Assembly (NCBI GenBank): GCA_030038125.1
Contig: JASHPL010000248.1
Span: 1 to 34,911 of the forward strand
Source: Candidatus Sulfotelmatobacter sp.
GTDB lineage: Bacteria; Acidobacteriota; Terriglobia; Terriglobales; Acidobacteriaceae
Direction of reading: 5' to 3'
Length of the DNA stretch: 34,911 nucleotides
This document shows, in pieces, positions 1 through 9,083 of the stretch (position 1 is the stretch's first letter; each line of letters opens with the position of its first letter). Under the pieces are notes generated by a model, which worked only from the letters and a program-made list of their open reading frames with translations, searched no databases and was not told where the DNA came from. Position numbers and translations under genes: made by a program.

Positions 1-11
1 TTTCCGCAGCT

Positions 12-1424
12 GTGACTGCCTCTGATATCGATCCGCAGCCGGTGAATTCCACGCAACTCGTGGCTTGGCTCGTAGGAGGAGTCTCCTCCAACCGCCTGGC
101 TCAACTGGTTAAACAACGTGGCCTTGCGGCGCGTCCGACGCAAAATGAGCTCCGCGAGATTAAGACAGCCGGAGGGGAAAAACAGCTGATTGACGTGCTC
201 AACTCGGAAAATGCAAAGTCTGCTGCGATTGGCCCTCCAATTCCGGAAAAGCTGTTGGAAGCTGCCGCTGAGACTCGCCAGCAGCAGTTTCATGCTGCCG
301 AACTCCATCTGCGGGAGGCTGTGAGCGTCGACTCAAAGAATTCTGCCTTGCACTTTGCCTTGGGTGCAACCCTTCGCCGCGAAGAGCAATGGGATGACGC
401 TCTCGACGAGCTCACGCACGCAACCCAACTCATGCCCGATCTGCCGGAGAACCACAACGCTCTGGCCTACATCTTTTATCATTTTGATGATGGTGAATAC
501 GCCATCGACGAGGCCCGAACCGCCCTCAGCCTCGATCCCGACAACGCCGAGGGATACCAATATCTAGGCTTAGGACTCTATTCTAATGGCCTGTATTCGG
601 CCGCGGCTCATGCCTATGCCGAATCGATCGCGCGCGATCGCGACAACGCTGACACCTACTATGACATGGGGATTGCTCTCCATGCTGACGGCAATCTTCC
701 CGCCGCTTTGGCGGCCTATCGGCAGGCGATTCGCTTGCGTCCGGATTTCTGGGAGGCGCACGCGAATCTGGGGCTGGTTCTGCATGAACGCGGTGATCTT
801 GACGATGCTATTGCCGAGTATCTCGACGCGAAGCGGATCGCGCCAGAGGAAGCTTCCGTCCGCAACAATCTCGGTAACACCTATTGCGACACCGGCAACT
901 TCGATGCTGCGATCAGCGAAATGCAGGAACTCTACCGCGATCATCCCGATTGGGAACGCGGGCACGGATGCCTGGCCAGCGCTTACATGGCAAAGAAGAA
1001 TTACGATGCAGCCGTTCAGCAGTTGCAAATAGCTCTGGAAGAGAATCCCACCGGCGCCGCCGAGCACCGTATTCTGGGCCAGGCCTTGTTGCTCGACAAT
1101 AAGCCGGAAGAGGCATTGCACGAGTTGCGCCTTGCTCTTTCCCTCAATCCGGATTCCGATGTTGCCCACCACTTGCTCGGAACGGCACTTTTTCAGCAGC
1201 AACAACCGCAAGCGGCGGAGAAAGAATTCCGTGAAGCCCTACGCTTGAATCCTTCCGCGGACAATCATTATTCCCTTGCGGCCTGTCTGATGAGCATCGA
1301 TCGTTACGATGAGGCGCTGGCGGAGTTGGAAATCGCCTCCCGGCTCGATCCCGAACAAAAGCTGTATCGCGCCCGCCGCGAAGAGCTGCTCAAACGGATG
1401 AAGGAATCCGTCAAAGGTCAGTAA
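12..1424 (+). CDS. TPR repeat protein
   Basis: The 470-residue protein is almost entirely tetratricopeptide repeats: about ten 34-residue helix-turn-helix units run from roughly residue 75 to 455, with the usual pattern (for example ALAAYRQAIRLRPDFWEAHA). TPR arrays are protein-interaction scaffolds, so no enzymatic role is implied. The first ~65 residues form a separate small helical domain (VAWLVGGVSSNRLAQLVKQR) of a kind often seen in front of acidobacterial TPR proteins. No signal peptide or membrane segment is visible. The listed start is a GTG at base 12, but the frame stays open to the left edge, so the true start may lie outside the window. A hairpin follows the stop by 13 nt. The TPR assignment is secure; the partner and pathway are unknown. 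Confidence 0.88.
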   Translation: MTASDIDPQPVNSTQLVAWLVGGVSSNRLAQLVKQRGLAARPTQNELREIKTAGGEKQLIDVLNSENAKSAAIGPPIPEKLLEAAAETRQQQFHAAELHLREAVSVDSKNSALHFALGATLRREEQWDDALDELTHATQLMPDLPENHNALAYIFYHFDDGEYAIDEARTALSLDPDNAEGYQYLGLGLYSNGLYSAAAHAYAESIARDRDNADTYYDMGIALHADGNLPAALAAYRQAIRLRPDFWEAHANLGLVLHERGDLDDAIAEYLDAKRIAPEEASVRNNLGNTYCDTGNFDAAISEMQELYRDHPDWERGHGCLASAYMAKKNYDAAVQQLQIALEENPTGAAEHRILGQALLLDNKPEEALHELRLALSLNPDSDVAHHLLGTALFQQQQPQAAEKEFREALRLNPSADNHYSLAACLMSIDRYDEALAELEIASRLDPEQKLYRARREELLKRMKESVKGQ

Positions 1425-1437
1425 AACCATCCCCAAC

Positions 1438-1466
1438 GTACATCCGGCCAGTGCCGGCCTGTGTAC
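1438..1466 (+). terminator. Hairpin after the TPR gene, possible terminator
   Basis: Two stacked 5-bp arms (GTACA/TGTAC outside, CCGGC/GCCGG inside, loop cagt) begin 13 nt after the TPR stop codon. There is no T-run behind it, so it could be a weak or Rho-assisted terminator, or simply a 3' stabilising hairpin. The rest of the 1425-1655 gap shows nothing recognisable. Confidence 0.3.
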
Positions 1467-1655
1467 TACCGTGCATAGGAAATCGTAAAGTCCCTGCTTA
1501 CACTGAATTTGTCCGGCCTCGAATTTAAGTCGCTGCAGCCAAAGCCGCGCGACTTCTTTAGTGGCTTCTTAATTTCCGGACGGCGAAAAGGCCGCCCCTT
1601 TCAAGGCCGGACTCGATGAAAGTTTTCCGAGGCAGTTCGCCAAGGGCAGGCAAAG

Positions 1656-2309
1656 ATGGCAGTCACCGGAGTCCAACCGAAAAAGTCCGCAAGCGCCAAT
1701 CCCACAGTTCACGCGAATGTTGCGCTAGCGCCGCGAAGCAATCAACCAACCGCATCTCCTTTGCAATCGCAAACCAAGGCAGCCGGCTATGGATTGCCTT
1801 GCGCCAAGTGCCACGTCTATTACCCCGCCGATCTGGACGCATGCCCCATTTGCCATCATCGCGGGCGAGTTTCTCCCGTCGTACCAAAGCAAGCACCAAA
1901 ACGAAACGGAACATCACAAGTTTCCGCTCCCGATATCGCCGCGTTGGATCTGCAACGCGAAGAATTTCTGCGGCAATTCAAGTCTCAAGCGGTTGAGATT
2001 GATGGTGAAGATCCCACAAACGCGCACGGAACGCTGTGCGCTTTAAGCGAACATCACGATGGCGAGGAAGCCAGCGCCGACATCTGCCGCGTGTGTTACG
2101 AGCGCCTCGAGGAACGCATAGATGTTTACGAAGCAGCTCTGCGCATCGAACTGAAAGAAGCAGCGCGCATTATCTACGACGCCGTCTGGGCGAATCCGTC
2201 CGACCCTGCCAAGACGTACGAAAACGCGGCGGCCGCGCTGCTGGCCGAGCTTCGCAAGCGAGCCGGCATGCGCTCCGTGCTCGGCCAGTTTGAAACGCTC
2301 TCCGATTAG
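1656..2309 (+). CDS. Zinc-ribbon protein of unknown function
   Basis: This is a 217-residue soluble protein. Residues ~47-65 carry a clear treble of paired cysteines (CAKCHVYYPADLDACPICHH), typical of a rubredoxin-like zinc ribbon. A second cysteine/histidine cluster follows around residues 129-150 (CALSEHH and CRVCYERLEER). The C-terminal third is predicted helical and rich in Ala, Glu and Arg. The N-terminal 45 residues are low complexity. The ATG is preceded by a purine-rich AGGGCAGG stretch. It stands alone between the TPR gene and the convergent OsmC gene. Metal binding is inferred from the motifs, and no known family or function is recognised. Confidence 0.7.
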   Translation: MAVTGVQPKKSASANPTVHANVALAPRSNQPTASPLQSQTKAAGYGLPCAKCHVYYPADLDACPICHHRGRVSPVVPKQAPKRNGTSQVSAPDIAALDLQREEFLRQFKSQAVEIDGEDPTNAHGTLCALSEHHDGEEASADICRVCYERLEERIDVYEAALRIELKEAARIIYDAVWANPSDPAKTYENAAAALLAELRKRAGMRSVLGQFETLSD

Positions 2310-2344
2310 CTTCGCGGAATGCGGCTCTGCCGGAACTGCAATCG

Positions 2345-2767
2345 CTACCCGAGCTTCGCGTCCATCGTAATCTTCGCGTTCAGCACCTTCGAGACTGGAC
2401 ATCCCTTTTCGGCGGCTTCGGCATACTTCTGAAAAGTCGCGGCATCGGCGCCCGGAACTTTGCCGACCACATCAATGTGGCTGGCGGTAATGGTCCAGCC
2501 AGAGTCCAGCTTTTCCAGTGAAAGGGTCACGTTGGTAGAAATGCTCTCCGGGGCAAGATTCGCTCCACCCAGCTGCGCCGAAAGCGCCATGGAAAAGCAG
2601 GCGGCATGCGCGGCGGCAATGAGTTCCTCGGGATTCGTCCCAGGCGCATTCTCAAATCTGGTGGTGAAGGAATACTGCGTATTGTTGAGCACACCTCCGG
2701 GCGCCGAAATCGTGCCTTTGCCGTCTTTCAGTCCACCCTTCCAAACCGCACTGGCCTTACGTTGCAT
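2345..2767 (-). CDS. osmC: OsmC family peroxiredoxin
   Basis: The 140-residue protein matches the OsmC branch of the OsmC/Ohr family across its full length. These enzymes reduce organic hydroperoxides in the cytoplasm with two redox-active cysteines. Both are present: Cys57 in AAHAACFSMALS and Cys123 in EKGCPVSK. The N-terminal KASAVWKGGLKDGKG and the TNPEELIAAAHA segment are hallmark OsmC sequence. Length equals the family norm. The start is supported by AAGGAG 8 nt upstream. The gene converges with the zinc-ribbon gene and heads away from the small zinc-ribbon and DUF4440 genes. Together with the nearby superoxide dismutase it suggests a local oxidative-stress flavour, although co-regulation is not shown. 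Confidence 0.93.
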   Translation of the reverse strand: MQRKASAVWKGGLKDGKGTISAPGGVLNNTQYSFTTRFENAPGTNPEELIAAAHAACFSMALSAQLGGANLAPESISTNVTLSLEKLDSGWTITASHIDVVGKVPGADAATFQKYAEAAEKGCPVSKVLNAKITMDAKLG

Positions 2768-2873
2768 GATCTTTCTCCTTGCTTATGATTTCCGGGAACG
2801 CCAACCATTGTAGACGGAACAGCGGAGATGCGTCAGAGGGCCAAGAGTCGGCCCCGGCGCCGGCAACCACTTT

Positions 2874-3050
2874 CTAATAAAAATCGGAACAGCTCAAATA
2901 GAAACCGCATTGCGGACACTGCAACTTGCAGTGATTTTCCATCAACCTTGTCGAGCAATTCGGGCAGTACTGTCCAGCCGCTGCGGGCTCGGCCTGCTCT
3001 CGAGTTTCTATTCTGGGTTTGGCAGGTTGCGGATCGTTCCCTGAGGACAT
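2874..3050 (-). CDS. 58-residue zinc-ribbon protein (missed by the ORF track)
   Basis: This frame is too short for the supplied track but reads cleanly from ATG to TAG. It encodes [13 protein letters not shown]..., then a compact cysteine module [20 protein letters not shown] followed by [11 protein letters not shown]. Six cysteines are spaced CxxC-x8-C-x3-C-x2-C-x5-C, which strongly suggests a small zinc-binding fold. The protein is 58 residues with a Pro/Ala-rich, probably disordered N-terminus. No strong ribosome-binding site precedes the ATG, but a GGAA lies about 12 nt upstream. It lies 63 nt downstream of the DUF4440 gene on the same strand and could be co-transcribed with it. The function is unknown. 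Confidence 0.72.
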   Translation of the reverse strand: MSSGNDPQPAKPRIETREQAEPAAAGQYCPNCSTRLMENHCKLQCPQCGFYLSCSDFY

Positions 3051-3113
3051 GTCGCGATTCGTTCCAGGCGAATCCAGGTTCGCGGACGAAAATCTGTGAA
3101 ATTTGGATCCCAG

Positions 3114-3557
3114 CTATGCTGCCTGCTCGACCGCGGCCTTCGCGGTACGGTTCCAGCAATCGGCGAGAATCAGCCACGCCCCCAGGCGTCGCCATACCTT
3201 TATATAACTACCGGAGTCGGAAACCGATTTGCCATCCTCCTGCCGCAGAATGACCGTGAAGCGTCCAATCTCCATCGCCATATCGCCAGAATGTTCCACA
3301 CGCGTGGTTTCCAGACGCAGGTCGCTATATCCCGCGTCTCCCAACCGGCGCAACAAGTTCTCCACCTGCTTTTGGCCATGTGCCGTTTCCTGGAATGGGG
3401 CCATCAACACACCATCCTTGGAGAAGAGCGCGGCCGCCTGATCAAAGTTTCCGGTGTTGAACGACATGGCTAAATCTTGAGAGAGATCGCGGATTTGAGA
3501 CTCTACGCTTCGCAGTGAACGAGAATCCACCTTGGTGTTCGAATACGGCTGGTACAT
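3114..3557 (-). CDS. SnoaL-like / DUF4440 (NTF2-fold) protein
   Basis: The 147-residue protein has the sequence pattern of the NTF2-like superfamily, close to the DUF4440/SgcJ group. It has a helical N-terminus (SQIRDLSQDLAMSFNTGNFD), the core AALFSKDGVLMAP, and a strand-rich C-terminal half ending IKVWRRLGAWLILADCWN. Such small cone-shaped proteins bind hydrophobic ligands or act as isomerases, but the sequence does not identify a substrate. The ATG has a near-perfect Shine-Dalgarno sequence (AGGAGGT, 5-nt spacing), suggesting strong translation. No signal peptide is present. It heads a possible two-gene unit with the 58-residue zinc-ribbon protein. Confidence 0.82.
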   Translation of the reverse strand: MYQPYSNTKVDSRSLRSVESQIRDLSQDLAMSFNTGNFDQAAALFSKDGVLMAPFQETAHGQKQVENLLRRLGDAGYSDLRLETTRVEHSGDMAMEIGRFTVILRQEDGKSVSDSGSYIKVWRRLGAWLILADCWNRTAKAAVEQAA

Positions 3558-3700
3558 CTACTACCTCCTGGGGGGAAGGTAAATAAAATCAACATGTCGC
3601 GGTGAGCGCCACGAGAAGTTGGCTCATTCTAACTGAAAACGCCCTTTGGAAAACTGCGGAATTTTATTGCGGAGTTGAGGAAGCGAAATCGATTCGGCCT

Positions 3701-3922
3701 TTAACTTTCGCAGACGGTCGGGCGGTCAGGCGCGACCGACAAACCTCTCGTCATCAGGGGTGGTTTCGGTGATTCCACATTCGCCTCAGGCTGCTGACGT
3801 TCGGCGATTTGCTTCCTTACCCTTTCCAGCAGCACGACCAGTTTTCTGGACTCGTGCTCTCGCTCGGCCTGCTTGCACTTTTTTTCGAAATCTTCGGGAG
3901 GACGGCTCACAGGATTGGTCAT
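3701..3922 (-). CDS. Small hypothetical protein
   Basis: This is a 73-residue, strongly charged protein. Its N-terminal two thirds look like a continuous amphipathic helix (FEKKCKQAEREHESRKLVVL followed by LERVRKQIAE), followed by a Pro-rich tail. A GAGGAA Shine-Dalgarno sequence lies 8 nt ahead of the ATG, which supports translation. No domain is recognised; similar short helical proteins are common in acidobacterial genomes, but that is recollection rather than a search result. It is separated by ~140 bp from the DUF4440 gene and by ~190 bp from the next upstream gene, so it is probably monocistronic. Confidence 0.6.
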   Translation of the reverse strand: MTNPVSRPPEDFEKKCKQAEREHESRKLVVLLERVRKQIAERQQPEANVESPKPPLMTRGLSVAPDRPTVCES

Positions 3923-4112
3923 GGGAGTTTTCCTCGGCTAAGGAAAACGTAGTCTACCCTATGCCGAGCAATCCTGCCAACCCCCTGAACACCGGAGATC
4001 AGGATCGGTTAGTTCCGGATGCTACTTTTAGACTAATCTTCGCGCCGCAATCCACTGAACCGCGAAAGTTTTTTCAGCTCATCGATCAGAAATGCGGGAT
4101 TGGCTAGAAATC

Positions 4113-4427
4113 CTAGGATGTCAGGCCGAAAGTCGCATGCGGCGCGCGGCGCTGTCCGTATCCCTGTGGCAATTTTCGCAGCATTCGAGCCGCCTGCTCG
4201 CTCGAGGCGCATTGAATTTCTTCGGCTGAAATGATGGGAACATAAACGTCTTCGAAAATTTGCCGGGGAGCGATACTGATCACTCCGTCAGAAGATTCAA
4301 CCAGATAATCACCTTTTCGTCCGGAGTGCTGCCGTCCAAGCGGATCAACAAAGCTCAGGTTGGAATTGAGTTGCTTGGCTTTCACCAAGAAGCGTGTGCG
4401 GTAAGTCTTCCATTCGATCGATTTCAT
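4113..4427 (-). CDS. Hypothetical protein, PGDY-type core
   Basis: The 104-residue protein has a short beta-rich core: WKTYRTRFLVKAKQLNSNLS, then GRKGDYLVESSDGVISIAPR, then QIFEDVYVPI. The order 'x-GDYLV...DG...P..F...Y' resembles small proteins that describe a value followed by a cap on its range, but no named family can be assigned. The C-terminal 35 residues are helical, ending RKLPQGYGQRRAPHATFGLT. No clear ribosome-binding site is seen before the ATG. There is no signal peptide or membrane segment. The neighbours give no functional clue. Confidence 0.62.
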   Translation of the reverse strand: MKSIEWKTYRTRFLVKAKQLNSNLSFVDPLGRQHSGRKGDYLVESSDGVISIAPRQIFEDVYVPIISAEEIQCASSEQAARMLRKLPQGYGQRRAPHATFGLTS

Positions 4428-4998
4428 GGCGCGCCCGACCCGAGTGTCTCCTGTCCCACCTGTTTGCTCGACCGTTCGCCGCGACCCGACTGCGACGGCG
4501 ACTCGTCGTTTGGTGGGAGAGCGAATCCGAATGTAAGAGCGAAAGCCCTTCAGGTCAATTCAGTATTTTTTGTGCAACTGAGGAAAACGAAGAAGCCGAT
4601 GCGAACGAGAGCGAATCATAAACGCTGATTGACCTCCGGCCGCGATGCACTGACTGATCAGGCTTTTGCTCGTTCGCTGGTTTCGGGCTAAGGGTTTCCC
4701 TGTAGAGCAGACCTGATCTTCACAGCACGTACACAGGAAATGCAGAAAGACAGCTCAGCACGTGCGACAAGGCGAATGTAAGCAAGCTTCTGCGACCTCA
4801 AAAACACTCATCCTTCCTTGTACAAGCTTCACGCCAGCGGAAGAATTTTCCATTGTGCCTTCGCAAAGGATTTGTCGAATTTCGCAATGCGCACTCGATC
4901 AACGGTTTGGAGGCACTCAGAACGGCAGCATCTTTGCACTCCCTGCGGGACAACGGAAGAAACTTCTTCCGATCCTTCTTCCAGCCCTAGGAGGCCAA
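4428..4998. other. Gene-poor stretch of ~570 bp
   Basis: No convincing coding frame was found. The ORF-track entries here (4260-4628, 4394-4621 and the 5' part of 4762-5151) have no conserved protein character and no ribosome-binding sites. No tRNA T-arm, riboswitch core or strong inverted repeat was recognised. It presumably holds the divergent promoters of the 4113-4427 gene and the YHS gene, but no confident -35/-10 pair could be picked. Confidence 0.4.
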
Positions 4999-5151
4999 GT
5001 GACTACCGATCCTGTTTGCGGAACGAAAGTCGACGAAAAAGAACCTGAGTTCCAGTCGCAGTATGCCGGGCAAACGTATGTGTTTTGCTCGGAGGACTGC
5101 AAAAAGGAATTTGAAGAGCGGCCCGATGAATTTGCGGAAACGGCCGCATAA
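4999..5151 (+). CDS. YHS-domain protein
   Basis: The supplied ORF begins at 4762, but only its last 50 codons look like protein. A GTG at 4999 sits 4 nt after a strong AGGAGG and gives VTTDPVCGTKVDEKEPEFQS... with the full YHS domain: DPVCG at the start, a YAGQTYVFCSEDCKKEFE core, then a short acidic tail. The cysteine pair pattern (C7, C30 and C34) fits a heavy-metal or copper-associated YHS/TRASH-type metal-binding fold. At 50 residues it is the domain alone, as in many stand-alone YHS proteins. The cytoplasmic role is probably metal binding or storage. It converges on the SOD gene and shares a hairpin terminator with it. Confidence 0.85.
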   Translation: MTTDPVCGTKVDEKEPEFQSQYAGQTYVFCSEDCKKEFEERPDEFAETAA

Positions 5152-5176
5152 GATCCGATCCAACCGCAAAAAGCAA

Positions 5177-5200
5177 AAGGCCCTCGAAATCGAGGGCCTT
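5177..5200 (-). terminator. Intrinsic terminator between YHS and sodA
   Basis: A perfect 11-bp inverted repeat (AAGGCCCTCGA / TCGAGGGCCTT) lies between the convergent YHS and SOD genes. On the minus strand it is followed by TTGCTTTTTG, giving a U-rich tail, so it best fits termination of the SOD transcript. It starts 26 nt after the YHS stop and may stop that transcript too. Confidence 0.85.
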
Positions 5201-5233
5201 GCTCATTTCCGCCAGAATGTTTAGCAGAACAAG

Positions 5234-5884
5234 TTAGCGATGCGCCATGGCGGGTTCGTGCGCTTCTTTGCCCGACTTGAACGCGGCGTATCGCTTGTTG
5301 ATCTCATCCCAGTTCACGACATTCCACCAGGCCGCGAGATATTCCGGCCGCCGATTGTTGTATTTCAAATAGTAGGCGTGCTCCCACACATCGTTGCCGA
5401 AAATCGGGTACAGCCCCTGCGAGATGGGATTGTCCTGATTCGGCGTCGTCACAATCTGCACTTCGCCGTTGGCTTTTCCCGCCAGCCAAACCCAGCCGCT
5501 GCCGAATTGCTTCGCGCCGGCATCGTTGAATTTGGTTTGAAAGTCCTTGAAGCTGCCGAAAGTCTTGTGAATCACCTCGGCGATGGAGCCAGTGGGATCG
5601 CCTCCACTTTTCGGCTTCATAATCTTCCAGTACATCGTGTGATTCACGTGCCCTCCGCCGTTGTTGCGTACGGCAGCGCGAATATCTTCCGGAACAGCAT
5701 TGAGGTCGCGGATCAGATCTTCCGCGGACTTGCTGGCGAGATTGGGATGCTTCTCAATCGCGGCATTCAGGTTTTTCACGTACGCTCCATGATGCATATC
5801 GTGATGCAGTGTCATGGTTTGCTTGTCGATGGTCGGCTCCAATGCGTCGTAAGGATAGGGCAAAGGGGGTAGTTCGTGGGCCAT
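5234..5884 (-). CDS. sodA: Superoxide dismutase, Mn/Fe type
   Basis: This enzyme dismutates superoxide to hydrogen peroxide and oxygen in the cytoplasm. The 216-residue protein aligns throughout with Mn/Fe SODs. All four metal ligands can be placed: His27 (LHHDMHH), His82 (VNHTMYW), Asp164 and His168 (DVWEHAYY). Gly-rich NNGGGHVNH and the Gln in PNQDNP favour the manganese type over iron. The ORF track begins far upstream at 6121; the start used here ([13 protein letters not shown]) has GGAGG 7 nt ahead and gives the normal N-terminus. No signal peptide is present. It lies 85 bp downstream of the TonB-dependent receptor on the same strand and is followed by an intrinsic terminator. Confidence 0.97.
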   Translation of the reverse strand: MAHELPPLPYPYDALEPTIDKQTMTLHHDMHHGAYVKNLNAAIEKHPNLASKSAEDLIRDLNAVPEDIRAAVRNNGGGHVNHTMYWKIMKPKSGGDPTGSIAEVIHKTFGSFKDFQTKFNDAGAKQFGSGWVWLAGKANGEVQIVTTPNQDNPISQGLYPIFGNDVWEHAYYLKYNNRRPEYLAAWWNVVNWDEINKRYAAFKSGKEAHEPAMAHR

Positions 5885-5969
5885 ATCATGTCCTCCAGGT
5901 TTTAAAGATGACGGGACGCGGTATTTTGATGCAGTGGCTTTTGAGAATTCGATTATATCGCACAGCGAT

Positions 5970-8486
5970 TTATTTGTGCTCCAACAGTCGAATGCGCGAG
6001 GTGAACGCCCGGCCCAGGCAAGCGGTGAACGTGGGATTGGGATGACTGGGGTCGATGACATTGTTGACCACGAATGGATCGCAGCGGCCAGTAATATTGT
6101 CCAAGCCGCCGCGCAAAGCAAGATAGTATCCGAACAGGTGAAAGCGTTTCTCCAGTTGCAGGTTGAGGCTGAAATATTCCGGAAATCGAAATTCGCCCAC
6201 CTTGCTGATGAGTTCCTGCTGGTCGTTGAATTCGCTGAAGGGAAAGCCGTTGCGGGCCTCCATAGAGTAAGCGAGTTCGGTCTGATGCAAGATCGGCAGC
6301 TTGAAAAATGGGACGTATCCCCAGGATAGAAATCGGTTCGGTGCGTCCCAGGGATACGGTCCAGGCTGCTGACCGCTCAGAATCGGATTGTCGACATTAA
6401 AGTCAAGCGCCTGATTCGATCGTGCACTCGACCGCGTATACGAGCCCATGATCGCATAATTTTCGTGGAAGTTGTGCCGCATGGTGATTTGCAGCGCGGT
6501 GTAGCGGTCGTCGCGCGCATTCTGCAGATTGAAATCGATGTTGCCGCTGGCGATTGTGTCACCCGTGTTGTAGACGAATCCGCGCGTGCCGCGCTTTTCC
6601 AGGAATTCTGCTTTCAAATACAGCGCATAGGGAAGTTTTTTCTCGAGGCCAATACTCCAATTCACAAATCGCGGCATTTCCAGCGTTCCCCTATTCACGC
6701 TAAAGCTCGTCAGGACCGGGCCAGTTGTCGTCACACATCCACTGCTGGCTTTGCAGCCTGGAACTGCTGTGAAAAAAAGATCTTGTCTTGTTCCCGCATA
6801 CGGCCGGGCAATCAGAAAAATGGGTGTCGCATCGTAGACAAGGCCAATTCCCGCTGAAATTTTCGTGGTCGCCGAGTTGTCGAGAACATACGTTCCCGCC
6901 AGTCGCGGAGAAATTTCCGCGTGGCGCACAATTTCGTCCCAGTCGAGGCGAACGCCCGGCTCGATCAGCAGGCGGTTGGTGATGCTCCAGCGGTCTTCTG
7001 CATAACCGCTCACTTCGGCGTTGTACTGGTAATGCAACGGCGCCGGTCCGAATGTGGAATATCTGGTGCACGGAAAGTTCGCGTTCGTGGAAGCGTCGAG
7101 ACACGTCTCCCCGCTCGGCAGCGGCACGGCTGCTGTAGGCGTCAGAAACGAGATTGGCTGTCGCGCGAACTGCGCGTTGTACGAAAGTCTGTCGAGATCG
7201 GATCCAAACTTGAAATCATGACGGCCACGCCATTGCTCGGATGGAAGAAACAAGTTCGCGATCGCCTGCCATCGTTCGGCACGTGTCTCATCGGTTAAGT
7301 AATAACTCCCGTTGGCAGTGGTGGGCGTGACGTAATACGGGAGCTCGCCATAGGGCGTCATGCGCAGATTGTATTGATCGAAGGCGATCCCGGTTTCCAG
7401 CAGCTGCTCGCCCTTGAAATAATGCTGGTCTTTCACGTCGGCGACATAGGCGGACTCCACGTCCTTGGGATTGGAGAGCTGCGGGCTTAGCGGCGACAGA
7501 TAATAATATTGATCGTGGAGATAGTTCACCAGAAAGCTCGTGCTCAGGATATTGCGGCTCGTAAGATTGCTCTGAATCTTGAACAGATTTCCCACACGAA
7601 AAATGTGATCGTTGTCCGCTCCCACCGGCAATGCGGTGTAAATCACGTTGTCGTATTCTCCGTCGAACGCGTTATAGAACCACATTTTGCCTTTCTCGAT
7701 CGGCCCGGAATACGTCAGCCGCGGAAGGAACTGGTCGAATCGCAATCCGTGCTTCTCCTGGACGGACGGAATAAAGTCGGTACCGATAAAATGGAAGTGA
7801 TCGTCGCCCGTATTGGTGTTGAGATTCAGCACACCGCCTGATCCTTTGCCGAATTCAGCCGGTTCGCGCGAGGGTTCGACTTGAATCGACCGGAACGCGT
7901 CCGAGCTCACCCGCACCAGCAACTGCCCGTTCGCCGGTTGCGTCACGTTAAAGCCATCGAGCAACGTGATGGTTTGATAAGTCTCCGCCCCGGCAATGTG
8001 CGGCTGGCCGCTCTGGTCCTGGATGACCCCGGGGATGTAATTCAAGACATTGCGATAGTCATTGGTGACCGGATAAACGATGTCAATCACATCGAGACCA
8101 CTGATCGTCTCCTGGGCGGCGATCTGAGCCGGATCAATTTCCGGAGGCGATTCGTGTACGTTCACCACCTCATTCACTTCCTGCTGCCGCGAGATCGCCA
8201 CCTCGACCGTTGCCCCGGGACTGATCTGCACGCTGGGCTGAACCAGCTCATAAAATCCCTGTTTCTCCACCCGCAACCGATAGGTCCCGGCGCGCATGGA
8301 AGGAAATTGGCAGCGTCCGCTGAAATCGGTCAGGCATCGAGCCACGACTCCAGAAGAAGATTCGAGGAAAACACGCGCCGAGAGAACGGCAAGTCCGTTC
8401 TCGTCCGTAACTGCGATGGTCGGAGCTGGCGCAGACTGTCCAGCGGCCGTCGCCAGAAGCGCGAGCAGGCAGAAAAGTGCACGCAT
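5970..8486 (-). CDS. TonB-dependent receptor with carboxypeptidase-regulatory-like domain (Oar-like)
   Basis: This 838-residue outer-membrane protein begins with a signal peptide ([19 protein letters not shown]). Residues ~22-100 form a carboxypeptidase regulatory-like beta-sandwich ([33 protein letters not shown]). A plug-type region follows (~110-220, with [11 protein letters not shown] and [13 protein letters not shown]), then a long beta-barrel rich in aromatic alternating strands to the C-terminus. This is the architecture of the Oar/SusC-like receptors that are greatly expanded in Acidobacteria. The substrate cannot be told from sequence. No strong ribosome-binding site is seen at the ATG. 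Energy would come from a TonB protein such as that encoded at 23.4 kb, though no specific partnership is shown. It is somewhat shorter than the typical ~1000-1200 residues. Confidence 0.88.
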   Translation of the reverse strand: MRALFCLLALLATAAGQSAPAPTIAVTDENGLAVLSARVFLESSSGVVARCLTDFSGRCQFPSMRAGTYRLRVEKQGFYELVQPSVQISPGATVEVAISRQQEVNEVVNVHESPPEIDPAQIAAQETISGLDVIDIVYPVTNDYRNVLNYIPGVIQDQSGQPHIAGAETYQTITLLDGFNVTQPANGQLLVRVSSDAFRSIQVEPSREPAEFGKGSGGVLNLNTNTGDDHFHFIGTDFIPSVQEKHGLRFDQFLPRLTYSGPIEKGKMWFYNAFDGEYDNVIYTALPVGADNDHIFRVGNLFKIQSNLTSRNILSTSFLVNYLHDQYYYLSPLSPQLSNPKDVESAYVADVKDQHYFKGEQLLETGIAFDQYNLRMTPYGELPYYVTPTTANGSYYLTDETRAERWQAIANLFLPSEQWRGRHDFKFGSDLDRLSYNAQFARQPISFLTPTAAVPLPSGETCLDASTNANFPCTRYSTFGPAPLHYQYNAEVSGYAEDRWSITNRLLIEPGVRLDWDEIVRHAEISPRLAGTYVLDNSATTKISAGIGLVYDATPIFLIARPYAGTRQDLFFTAVPGCKASSGCVTTTGPVLTSFSVNRGTLEMPRFVNWSIGLEKKLPYALYLKAEFLEKRGTRGFVYNTGDTIASGNIDFNLQNARDDRYTALQITMRHNFHENYAIMGSYTRSSARSNQALDFNVDNPILSGQQPGPYPWDAPNRFLSWGYVPFFKLPILHQTELAYSMEARNGFPFSEFNDQQELISKVGEFRFPEYFSLNLQLEKRFHLFGYYLALRGGLDNITGRCDPFVVNNVIDPSHPNPTFTACLGRAFTSRIRLLEHK

Positions 8487-8581
8487 GCGGTGTGCGGCTA
8501 TTGTACGGTTGGATGCACGTGAATCATCAGAACGTTGGGCGATAAGTGCGCTTGCGCCCCGGCTTTAAAAGAGCGCACGTC

Positions 8582-8983
8582 TCAGGCTTTGCTTGCCAGA
8601 TATTCGCAGACGCGCCGCAGCGTGTCGCGCTGGGCATCGTTCAGCGTGAGGAATTCGAATCCGTAGCGCAACCCCTGGCGATAGCGCACGATGGCCCGCA
8701 CTTTGATGGGGTAAGTCGTGAGCGGCAGGGGAATCTCCAGGGTTACGATCTCGCCGGTCTCGAGACTGCCTGTGAGCGTGGCCCCGATGCCGTCCTGACC
8801 GAGTTCGGTCGAGCGTCCCCAGCAGGATTGGAATTCGCCGTCCTGAAACATCCGGACCTGCAGGCGGACGTCGAGCGCAAACCGCGGATAACGCCGCGTA
8901 TAAGTAACTTTAGCCGGTTGCCTCGCAACGGAACTGCTGCCTGCCGAAATGGCAACTGCCTCCGCTTTCTTCTCAGTTCCCAT
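8582..8983 (-). CDS. PilZ-domain protein, atypical second motif
   Basis: This is a 133-residue single-domain protein. A PilZ domain covers residues ~28-130: the RxxxR-type motif is TRRYPRFALDVRLQV, followed by the strands VTLEIPLPL and IKVRAIVRYRQGLRYGFEFL. PilZ domains usually bind cyclic di-GMP through RxxxR plus (D/N)xSxxG. Here the second motif reads STELGQDGIGATL, so the canonical Asp and Ser are replaced while the glycine is kept. Binding may be altered or lost. The first ~25 residues are disordered. A weak AAGAGA lies before the ATG. It is ~95 bp upstream of the receptor gene on the same strand. Confidence 0.85.
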   Translation of the reverse strand: MGTEKKAEAVAISAGSSSVARQPAKVTYTRRYPRFALDVRLQVRMFQDGEFQSCWGRSTELGQDGIGATLTGSLETGEIVTLEIPLPLTTYPIKVRAIVRYRQGLRYGFEFLTLNDAQRDTLRRVCEYLASKA

Positions 8984-9083
8984 GCAATCTCTTAATCAGG
9001 CGCAACTTCTTGCGCTTCTGTTTGCTCTACCAACCAGCCTTCCTTTGAGTGACCGCGAAAAGCGTTCGCCTGTCAATGTGGAC

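Noticed and set aside
4762-4998. N-terminal extension of the YHS protein in the ORF track
   Set aside because: A strong AGGAGG sits directly before the GTG at 4999, and the upstream codons show no conserved protein sequence.
5885-6121. N-terminal extension of the superoxide dismutase
   Set aside because: It overlaps the end of the receptor gene. The ATG at 5884 has a good ribosome-binding site and gives the standard SOD N-terminus.
5970-6329. Plus-strand frames such as 5934-6329 and 7881-8522
   Set aside because: They are shadows of the TonB-dependent receptor gene with no recognisable domains.
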